Part shown: one piece after another, positions 1 through 5,361 of the stretch
Numbering within the stretch: the stretch's first letter is position 1
Layout of the letters: every line of letters begins with the position of its first letter
Origin: Candidatus Hydrogenedentota bacterium
Lineage (GTDB): Bacteria > Hydrogenedentota > Hydrogenedentia > Hydrogenedentales > SLHB01
Assembly (NCBI GenBank): GCA_023384315.1
Contig: JAHDWY010000159.1
Location: forward strand, 1 to 8,433
Reading direction: 5' to 3'
Length of the DNA stretch: 8,433 nucleotides
Notes under the pieces: model-generated
Database searches by the model: none
The model's input: the letters and a program-made list of their open reading frames with translations, nothing else
What the model was told of the DNA's origin: nothing
Made by a program: the position numbers and the translations under genes

Positions 1-315
1 CCCTTTCACGTGACGCATGACAATACCAACCGATCCGCGCTGCATCATGCAATTCACGCGAAATCGTCCCAGCCCCGGCACCCCGAGCGCCTGGTCCGCG
101 TCGCCCGTCTCCAGAAAGCGCTCTTTTTGCGTCTCCGTCATAATATCGTCCAGGAACCGGATTGTATCTTCGGGGTTGAGCGGCTCTGCCTCACGAATAA
201 ATCGAATGATGCCATCAATCCGTACGGCGGGAGGGCTTCCCACAGTCAGGTGAACGTCAGAAGCGCCGTTCTTTACGGCGTACGTCAGAATCTTTTGGAG
301 CGTCAACATATCCAT
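1..315 (-). CDS. pilT: PilT-like type IV pilus retraction ATPase, N-terminal part (3' end outside window)
   Basis: Reading the minus strand from ATG at 315 gives 105 uninterrupted codons to the window edge, so the gene is truncated only by the window. The product starts MDMLTLQKILTYAVKNGASD and matches the N-terminal domain of PilT/PilU secretion ATPases: the ASDVHL motif (residues 18-23), the PPAVRIDG strand (28-35), and GRFRVN followed by QRG (83-94), where PilT proteins have RFRVNxFxQRG. PilT is a cytoplasmic hexameric ATPase that powers pilus retraction and twitching motility. The Walker A and B motifs would lie beyond residue 105 and cannot be checked. GAGGG lies 4 nt before ATG 315 and 10 nt before ATG 309, so either start is possible; 315 is chosen as the longer. 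It is divergent from the glycosyltransferase gene. PilU or another PilT paralogue cannot be excluded; the family call is secure. Confidence 0.9.
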   Translation of the reverse strand, partial: MDMLTLQKILTYAVKNGASDVHLTVGSPPAVRIDGIIRFIREAEPLNPEDTIRFLDDIMTETQKERFLETGDADQALGVPGLGRFRVNCMMQRGSVGIVMRHVKG

Positions 316-355
316 AGGTCCCTCATTAGCCCCCGAGACTGCAAAATCAAGACGC

Positions 356-385
356 AGTATATCAAACGAACTTCGCATCAAACAA
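356..385 (-). promoter_or_regulatory. Candidate sigma70-type promoter for the pilT-like gene
   Basis: On the minus strand, TATACT (plus coordinates 356-361) makes a good -10 element. An 18-nt spacer separates it from TTGTTT (380-385), a weak -35 match. Predicted initiation near 349 would give a 5' leader of about 35 nt before ATG 315. The -35 is poor, so this is a moderate call. Confidence 0.4.
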
Positions 386-582
386 AACCCGGCCCGGACG
401 TTTCCCGCGAGCGTGGGAGTCTTATGGGAAAACGCGGGCGCGCGCACGTGGAAATCGACATGATGGCCGCGTGAGAAACCACGGTTCGATGCCCCAATGC
501 CGTACACACTTTCCACTCGAAATTCTTGGGCGCGACTGGATTTGGCAGCGGCGAATGCCCTTTCCACGGAAGCCCTTTCCCC

Positions 583-611
583 TTGCCAAGTGAGGGTGGC
601 GGGTATATACT
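583..611 (+). promoter_or_regulatory. Candidate sigma70-type promoter for the glycosyltransferase gene
   Basis: TTGCCA at 583-588 and TATACT at 606-611 are separated by exactly 17 nt. Each hexamer matches the sigma70 consensus at five of six positions. Predicted initiation near 618 gives a leader of about 75 nt before ATG 692. The position also argues against the upstream in-frame ATG at 497, which would put the promoter inside the coding region. Confidence 0.6.
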
Positions 612-681
612 GCTGCGGAGCTAGGAATCTATCCCATGTGTCCGGAGCCGCACCGTCGTTTCGCGATGCCCGCAACGGATC

Positions 682-688
682 GAGAAGG
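682..688 (+). promoter_or_regulatory. Ribosome binding site that decides the glycosyltransferase start
   Basis: GAGAAGG lies 3 nt upstream of ATG 692. The spacing is short but usable. Together with the promoter at 583-611 and the family N-terminus, it supports 692 over the in-frame ATG at 497. Confidence 0.5.
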
Positions 689-691
689 TCT

Positions 692-1960
692 ATGGAGAAC
701 CGTAAGAAGCCTCGCGTCCTGTTCATGGCCGAGGATGTATCGCAGTCGCACGTGGTACGCCCCCTTCTGCTCGCGCAATCGCTGGATTCCGCTCGCTACG
801 ACGTCTATTTCGCGACCGGGAAGAACAGCGAACATCACGTGAAGGCGAGTGAACTCGCATATGTTGAAATCGAGACCGTTCCCTCCGATACTTTCATGGC
901 GCGGGCCAAGAAAGACAAACCCATCTTTCGGGGCGATGAACTTTGCCGTTCTGTTGAGGACGATCTGAGAGTATTCAAAGCGCTTCGCCCTGATTTTGTC
1001 ATCTGTGATTTCCGGGCTTCCGCGACCATCAGCGCCGAGATCACGGACACGCCCTTAATCTTCCTGCTGAACGCACACTACGGCTCGTATTCCACGCAAC
1101 CGCTGCCCGTGTTGGACACCCCGTTGCGGCCACTGCTTGGAAAGCGCCTCGATGCCGCGTTCTTTCACCGGGTATTGCCGCTGGTGAAAAGAATCCATGC
1201 AAGGCCTTTGAACCAAGCGAGACAGGCGTACGGCCTCGAGCCTCTCGACAATATCCGCCAATGGATTGACTGGCCCAAGAAGTGCCAGAGTTGGTACCTG
1301 TATCTGGACGTACCGGAACTCTCTCCCACCAACCCACTGCCGGCAAATCACCACCATATCGGCCCGGACATGTGGTCGCCAAACGTGCCGCTTCCCTCGT
1401 GGTGGGGTGATCTGCCGCCGGACAAGCCCGTCGTGTACCTCACCTTGGGCTATTCGGGGGAAGATTCGGTTTTACCGGACCTCTTGAACGTCCTATCCGA
1501 TTTTCCGGTTTCAGTTATCTTCTCGTCTGCAGGCAATCCCATAGACCTGCCGTTGCCGTCGAATCTGTTTGCCGCGGAATACCTGCCGGGCCACGATGCA
1601 TGCAAGCGGGCGAACCTGACCCTCTGCAACGGGGGGAAAGGTACCGTTTACCAGTCGCTCAACGCCGGGACACCGGTGCTCGGGGTCACCTCGAACATCG
1701 ACCAGTATTTCACGATGTGGCCCGTAGTCGAACAGGGTGCCGGAATCGCCCTTCGCGCCCGGCGACTTCGGCGGATCGAGGTTGCCCAGTCCATTGAGCG
1801 ACTGCTTCATGATGTGAGATTCCGGGGGTCGGCATTGCGAATGCAGGAGGCAATTTCACGGTACGACGCCAAACGGAACTTCTGCTCGTTTATGGACTCG
1901 ATTGCCTACTCAAAAGCGCAATGGCATGTAGCCCCTGTATCCCGAATGGAAGTTCCTTGA
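692..1960 (+). CDS. GT1-family glycosyltransferase (UDP-glycosyltransferase/MGT-like)
   Basis: A 422-residue protein of typical GT1 length with the two-Rossmann (GT-B) layout. The N-terminal acceptor domain opens with strand RVLFMAED (8-15), then His20 in SQSHVVRPLLLAQSL, the place of the catalytic base histidine in the family. The C-terminal nucleotide-sugar domain carries a PSPG-like signature: EYLPGHDACKRANLTLCNGG, then KGTVYQSLNAGTPVLGV, ending in Asp337-Gln338, the DQ pair that contacts the sugar. The usual His of the HGG motif is Asn313 here (CNGGKGT); some GT1 members seem to share this, so activity is still likely. These enzymes move a sugar from an activated nucleotide donor to a small molecule or lipid in the cytoplasm or at the membrane face; donor and acceptor cannot be read from the sequence. 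The start is set by the RBS at 682-688 and an upstream promoter. A 458-nt gap separates it from the next large gene, so co-transcription is unproven. Confidence 0.85.
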   Translation: MENRKKPRVLFMAEDVSQSHVVRPLLLAQSLDSARYDVYFATGKNSEHHVKASELAYVEIETVPSDTFMARAKKDKPIFRGDELCRSVEDDLRVFKALRPDFVICDFRASATISAEITDTPLIFLLNAHYGSYSTQPLPVLDTPLRPLLGKRLDAAFFHRVLPLVKRIHARPLNQARQAYGLEPLDNIRQWIDWPKKCQSWYLYLDVPELSPTNPLPANHHHIGPDMWSPNVPLPSWWGDLPPDKPVVYLTLGYSGEDSVLPDLLNVLSDFPVSVIFSSAGNPIDLPLPSNLFAAEYLPGHDACKRANLTLCNGGKGTVYQSLNAGTPVLGVTSNIDQYFTMWPVVEQGAGIALRARRLRRIEVAQSIERLLHDVRFRGSALRMQEAISRYDAKRNFCSFMDSIAYSKAQWHVAPVSRMEVP

Positions 1961-2203
1961 CTACCGACGGGGTGTCAAGCCCGCCTCAGTCCGTTACGGT
2001 GACGCGACTCTGATTTTGCACGCGCAATGTATACAATAGAGTTCTTGTGTCGATGGTAAAATGTTCTCAATTCTGCAGACACTCACAGCAAAACTCTCCG
2101 CCGAAGCAGGTTTGATTCCATTTTTGTCCCAACGACCTAAAGTCATTGATATAACACACGGACCTTCGTGTAAAACTTGCCGTTTCCTGTGTCGAGACCT
2201 TTC

Positions 2204-2217
2204 CCGCATACGTGCGG
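2204..2217. repeat. Short perfect inverted repeat with TACG loop
   Basis: CCGCA at 2204-2208 and TGCGG at 2213-2217 form a perfect 5-bp stem around a TACG loop. No T-run follows, so it does not look like an intrinsic terminator. It could be a protein binding site or a chance palindrome. Confidence 0.35.
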
Positions 2218-2245
2218 CCCTCACTCCGGACTCCTGTTCAATAGA

Positions 2246-2259
2246 TCCAACATATTGGA
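2246..2259. repeat. Short inverted repeat just upstream of the operon promoter
   Basis: TCCAA (2246-2250) and TTGGA (2255-2259) flank CATA as a perfect 5-bp dyad ending 14 nt before the -35 element of the promoter at 2274. Its place suits an activator or repressor site. ATATTGG, which overlaps its right arm (2252-2258), recurs at 2312-2318 downstream of the -10, exactly 60 bp away. No regulator is identified. Confidence 0.35.
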
Positions 2260-2273
2260 CATAATCTGTCTCC

Positions 2274-2302
2274 TTGCATAGATATAGGGCTTCTGCTATA
2301 AT
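2274..2302 (+). promoter_or_regulatory. Extended -10 promoter for the operon starting at 2345/2419
   Basis: A consensus TATAAT lies at 2297-2302 and is preceded by TGC (2294-2296), the extended -10 TGn motif. TTGCAT at 2274-2279 sits 17 nt upstream as a partial -35. Extended -10 promoters tolerate weak -35 elements. Initiation near 2309 gives a leader of about 110 nt before ATG 2419, containing the small ORF at 2345. Confidence 0.65.
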
Positions 2303-2344
2303 GCCCGCGATATATTGGGGATCAAATGCGGCCATGGAGGGTAC

Positions 2345-2422
2345 ATGTCCCCTCTATTGTGGTTTTTGGGGAGAATGACCAAGCTCACCGACCAGGTCTC
2401 AAGCGGCAAGGAGTGGCCATGA
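2345..2422 (+). CDS. Possible 25-residue leader peptide, stop overlapping the next start
   Basis: ATG 2345 is preceded by GGAGGG (2336-2341) with a 3-nt gap and opens a 25-codon frame. The peptide begins MSPLLWFLGRMTKLTD and ends SSGKEWP. Its TGA (2420-2422) overlaps the ATG of the radical-SAM-like gene as ATGA, the classic layout for translational coupling. It lies wholly downstream of the predicted initiation point. The AAGGAG that serves the next gene lies inside its last codons. An internal in-frame ATG at 2375 would give a 15-residue version. It could be a regulatory leader, a coupling device or chance; the peptide resembles nothing I recognise. Confidence 0.4.
   Translation: MSPLLWFLGRMTKLTDQVSSGKEWP
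2408..2413 (+). promoter_or_regulatory. Ribosome binding site fixing the radical-SAM-like start at 2419
   Basis: AAGGAG lies 5 nt upstream of ATG 2419, near-ideal spacing. It selects this start over the in-frame ATG at 2326, whose extra 31 residues look nothing like the family N-terminus. Confidence 0.75.
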
Positions 2423-4113
2423 AGACTCGAAGTGCACTCGTTCACTTCCCCGGATATCCTTTTGATATAAATGCACTTATGCCAAGTCGCCACCTTGCCG
2501 TAGCGGCTGGCAGTCTTCTTGACGCAGGACACACGACACGGATTTTTGACTATGGGACCGTCACGGCAGTTGAAGAGCTGCTCGAAGGGAAGCTGAGTGA
2601 CCTTGCGCGATCTGTGAGCGAGTCCATTTTAGCCGACCCAGGCCTGAATCCGCTTCAAACACTCCACACCTTGTGGCACATCCGGGCCTCGGACCGGCTG
2701 CTGGCGCGCAAGCTTGGAGCGCAATGCGAGACCGTCGCGCAACGGCTCGCCCATCAGCCCGGTCTACACTTCGCGGGTTTGATGATTCGGGCGGTTGAAG
2801 ATCTTCGATATGCGGCTCAGATTGCCCGTCGGCTCAAGGATAGCCGGCCGAAGCTGCGGGTCATCGCGTTTGGACCCTTGATCGACTTGTACGGGGACTA
2901 CATTGCGCGAGAGTATCTTGAGTTTGACTGTCTTTGCTTGACTGATGTGGAACAGAGCCTCGTTGGTTTCGCCGAAAAAATTGATGCGCCGGAGATGTGG
3001 GCGTCTGTACCGAACATCGCGGTCGCCAACGGCTACTACCCGAAAGGCGATTCGCAACGGGACAGTCTTGGGTTGGGGAATTACCCTCCACCGGTGTACG
3101 AACCGGACACCTATCCGGCACTACGCTCCGGACAGAAACTGCGACTGTTTGAACTCGAAGACAACCGGGGTTCGGTCCCAACATTTGCAGACCCTCGGAC
3201 CCACCGCGAAAGTGCGGTACGAATGAAGCCCGTCTCGGCCGTCTGCAATGAAATCTGGCGTATTGCGACGCTCTACGGCGCGCGAGCGTTCAGCCTTTGC
3301 GGGCCAGCCGCTACGGCATCGCACATGACCGCCGTCGGCCACGAACTGCTCCGCCGGGGAACCGACATCGTATACGCACGGTCGAGCGCGTGCCTGGGCG
3401 TCGTGCCCGCCATGTTCAGCGTACTCCGTGCTTCCGGGTGCGAAGTCATGTCGTTCTCTGTTGACACGGGCAGTCAACGTCTCCTCGACGATTTCTTCGG
3501 ACGGGGCGTGACCGTTACGGAATTGGAAACGATGTTGCGTGCAAGCCGCAGCGCCGGCCTATATACGATCGCACGATTTGTTTACCCCTGCCCGGCTGAT
3601 GACTACCACACCAAGGCAGAGACAATCCGGCTTGTGGAGCGTACGCGACCCGACGCGGCAGCCGTGGACGTCCCTCAGGTGCATCCCCAATCGGAATGGT
3701 TCGAGCGGAGTGCGCACTACGGTTTTCGTGTCCGGCGCGAGCGGGCACTGGCGCGCGCGATGGCGAGCGCCCGGCGTTTTCCCTTAATGGACAACCAATG
3801 GCCTACCCTACCATTCAGCGTTGCAGGATTGAGTTCCAGCCAGGTAATAGGAGAGAATCGGAGCCTTGTGGAAGAGTTGGAGCAGCGAGGCGTGCTCGCG
3901 TCCGCACCGTACGATCTCGTGCGGCTTGCGCGGCTGGCCGGGTACGAGAACCGGGAACGGCAGTTTGTGGCTCGCGCGCAGCACGAACTTCTCAGCGGGG
4001 ACACTTCCGGGGTCGCCACCTTGGTAGACCAGTTCAACGAGGCCGTCTGCGTTTCGGCAAAAGGTGTCGCCTTGAAGCCGTACGAGCCGTCGCGCATGGC
4101 AGTAGGGAATTGA
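2419..4113 (+). CDS. Cobalamin-binding/radical-SAM-like protein lacking the FeS-cluster cysteines
   Basis: A 564-residue protein with the layout of B12-dependent radical SAM enzymes. Residues about 5-205 fit a B12-binding domain: PGYPFD (11-16), PSRHLAVAAGSLLDAGH (22-38) where the family has PxxGLxYLAAxLxxxGH, IFDYG (42-46), then AFGPL and TDVEQSLVGF in place of GGP and the GExE step. From about 240 a radical-SAM-like barrel follows: FELEDNRG, then an ESAVRMKPV segment, then ASGCEVMSFSVDTGSQ (residues to 353) resembling the GCxxVxFGxESGSQ strand, then FVYPCPADDYHTKAETIRL. The cluster motif is gone: after Arg250-Gly251 the three cysteine positions are Ser252, Phe256 and Pro259, and the SAM-contact Glu appears as Asp349. 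The frame is intact, so this is not a broken gene. It may bind cobalamin or a ligand without radical chemistry. The gene ends 3 nt before the ketosynthase start. The fold assignment is fairly sure; the function is unknown. Confidence 0.75.
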   Translation: MKTRSALVHFPGYPFDINALMPSRHLAVAAGSLLDAGHTTRIFDYGTVTAVEELLEGKLSDLARSVSESILADPGLNPLQTLHTLWHIRASDRLLARKLGAQCETVAQRLAHQPGLHFAGLMIRAVEDLRYAAQIARRLKDSRPKLRVIAFGPLIDLYGDYIAREYLEFDCLCLTDVEQSLVGFAEKIDAPEMWASVPNIAVANGYYPKGDSQRDSLGLGNYPPPVYEPDTYPALRSGQKLRLFELEDNRGSVPTFADPRTHRESAVRMKPVSAVCNEIWRIATLYGARAFSLCGPAATASHMTAVGHELLRRGTDIVYARSSACLGVVPAMFSVLRASGCEVMSFSVDTGSQRLLDDFFGRGVTVTELETMLRASRSAGLYTIARFVYPCPADDYHTKAETIRLVERTRPDAAAVDVPQVHPQSEWFERSAHYGFRVRRERALARAMASARRFPLMDNQWPTLPFSVAGLSSSQVIGENRSLVEELEQRGVLASAPYDLVRLARLAGYENRERQFVARAQHELLSGDTSGVATLVDQFNEAVCVSAKGVALKPYEPSRMAVGN

Positions 4114-4116
4114 TGG

Positions 4117-5361
4117 ATGCATCCACGGACCGTTGTCATCACCGGATTTGGCATTCTCGCGTGCAATGGCCTCGGACGAAAGGCGTTTTGGAACTCACTA
4201 AGAGAAGGCAAATCCGGAATCCGCCGAATCGAGCGGTTCGATCCGGCGCCGTTTCCCTGCCAGATTGCGGGCGAGCTGTGGGGGTTTGACGCGCACGACT
4301 ACCTGAAGAAGGCGGATGTGAAGCGGTGGCACCGCTACGTTCATCAGGCGGTTGCCAGCGCCAAGCTTGCGGCCGAGGACGCGCTCCTCGCCGAAGCCGG
4401 CTACGAGCCCGAGCGAATTGCCGTGGGCTTCGGCACCAGCGCCGGCGCGCCGGATGAGTACTACATGAAGTACCGCGACTCCTTCGAGAATGGCGGCTGG
4501 AGCAAAATCGACAAACTGGCCTCGTCCACTTCATCCGGCCACGCAGCCACGGCCAATGTTTCGGCAGTACTGCAAGCCCGGGGTCCGGCCACGACATTGG
4601 CGAGCGGCTGCGCGACGGGACTCGACATCATCTCCTGGGGCGCTATGCAGATTCAGCGGGGACTGGCCGATGCGGCCATATGCGGCGCATCCGAGGCGCC
4701 GCTCACTGAATTGACCTTGGCGGCAACCTGTTCCCTCGGCATCCTTTCAAAACGAAACGACGAGCCCGCCAAGGCGATGCGCCCTTTTGACCGCGACAGC
4801 GACGGAATCGTATTGAGCGAAGGGGCCGGCGCGGTCATCCTGGAATCAGCCGAGCACGCCGAAGCGCGCGGCGCTCCAATCCTGGCGGAAGTTGCGGGGT
4901 ATGGCGCGGCGGCGGAAGGAAACAACCCGCTCATTCTGGATAAGGACGGCCGCGCGTTGGCCCGAGCGATCCGCGCGGCGATTCAGGCGGCGGGCACCAG
5001 TGCCGAGGAAATTGAAGGCGCGGCCTGTCACGGAGTTTCGCTGCCCGCGTACGACCGAAGCGAAACCAACGCGTTTAAAGATGCGCTGGGGAAGCACGCG
5101 TACCGAATCCCGATTACGGCATGCAAATCCATGACCGGACAACCCTATTCGGCGGGCGGGATCTTCAACGTTGGAACCGCACTATTCACACTCACCACGG
5201 GCATCGTCCCCCCAACGATCAATCTCGACGAGCCGGATCCCGTCTGTGATCTGGATTTCGTTCCAAAACATGCGCGGTATAATGACGTACGGGCGATGCT
5301 CGTAACGGCCATGAGTTTTGGAGGCACCCACGGGGCGCTCATCATGCGAAAGAGGAACTGA
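4117..5361 (+). CDS. FabF-like 3-oxoacyl-[acyl-carrier-protein] synthase with Cys-His-Gln active site
   Basis: A 414-residue thiolase-fold ketosynthase, the size of FabF (KAS II). It opens VVITGFGILACNGLG as FabF proteins do. The nucleophile is Cys165 (ASGCATG), the first histidine His305 (ACHGVSLPAYDRSETNAF) and the lysine Lys337 (KSMTG), all at FabF-like spacing; a glycine-rich MSFGGTHGALIM closes the protein. The family enzyme condenses an acyl-primed cysteine with malonyl-ACP in fatty acid or polyketide assembly, using Cys-His-His. Here the second histidine, in KSMTGH, is Gln342 (codon CAA). Decarboxylation of malonyl-ACP may therefore be altered, or the enzyme may use another extender or only transfer acyl groups. 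Start ATG 4117 is 3 nt after the preceding stop; TAGGG near 4103 is a weak RBS, so coupling is likely. No ACP, ketoreductase or dehydratase gene is in the window, so it is probably not the housekeeping fabF. Confidence 0.88.
   Translation: MHPRTVVITGFGILACNGLGRKAFWNSLREGKSGIRRIERFDPAPFPCQIAGELWGFDAHDYLKKADVKRWHRYVHQAVASAKLAAEDALLAEAGYEPERIAVGFGTSAGAPDEYYMKYRDSFENGGWSKIDKLASSTSSGHAATANVSAVLQARGPATTLASGCATGLDIISWGAMQIQRGLADAAICGASEAPLTELTLAATCSLGILSKRNDEPAKAMRPFDRDSDGIVLSEGAGAVILESAEHAEARGAPILAEVAGYGAAAEGNNPLILDKDGRALARAIRAAIQAAGTSAEEIEGAACHGVSLPAYDRSETNAFKDALGKHAYRIPITACKSMTGQPYSAGGIFNVGTALFTLTTGIVPPTINLDEPDPVCDLDFVPKHARYNDVRAMLVTAMSFGGTHGALIMRKRN

Larger units (their letters stand above)
316..691. 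other. Divergent intergenic region between pilT-like gene and glycosyltransferase gene
   Basis: This 376-nt stretch separates two genes pointing away from each other. It holds a candidate minus-strand promoter (356-385) and a strong plus-strand candidate (583-611). The middle part, about 386-582, shows no convincing gene: open frames there are short and lack ribosome binding sites. Two mutually exclusive 6-bp inverted repeats share their left arm: TTTCCC at 401-406 can pair with GGGAAA at 426-431, and CCCGCG at 404-409 can pair with CGCGGG at 433-438. No function can be assigned to them. Confidence 0.6.
1961..2418. other. AT-rich intergenic and leader region upstream of the operon
   Basis: This 458-nt gap is visibly richer in A and T than the flanking genes. 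The first 310 nt hold no convincing gene. A plus frame at 2061-2264 and a minus frame at 1994-2335 are open, but neither has a good ribosome binding site, protein-like codon use or a recognisable product. Two small inverted repeats (2204-2217, 2246-2259), a promoter (2274-2302) and a leader ORF (2345-2422) occupy the rest. No intrinsic terminator with a T-run was found after the glycosyltransferase stop. Confidence 0.6.

Noticed and set aside
10..474. Plus-strand open frames at 10-474 and 17-253
   Set aside because: The minus strand at 1-315 encodes a clear PilT N-terminus; these plus frames are its shadows and their products resemble nothing.
497..691. Upstream in-frame start giving the glycosyltransferase 65 extra residues
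   Set aside because: A well-formed promoter (583-611) lies inside this stretch, a ribosome binding site precedes ATG 692, and the GT1 fold starts right after that ATG.
2204..2217. Hairpin CCGCA-TACG-TGCGG as a terminator of the glycosyltransferase gene
   Set aside because: The stem is only 5 bp, no T-run follows, and it lies about 240 nt past the stop codon.
2061..2264. Plus-strand open frame of 67 codons in the intergenic gap
   Set aside because: It has a poor ribosome binding site, AT-rich third positions unlike the neighbouring genes, and no recognisable motif; it cannot be fully excluded as a small Cys-containing protein.
1994..2335. Minus-strand open frame of 113 codons in the intergenic gap
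   Set aside because: There is no recognisable product or ribosome binding site, and it runs through the promoter of the plus-strand operon.
3121..3230. Frameshift as the explanation for the missing radical SAM cysteines
   Set aside because: The other plus frames here contain no RGCxxxCxxC-like segment, and the chosen frame keeps family-like sequence on both sides.
3696..4289. Plus-strand 197-codon frame across the radical-SAM-like/ketosynthase junction
   Set aside because: It overlaps two well-supported genes, is Arg-rich and has no family resemblance.
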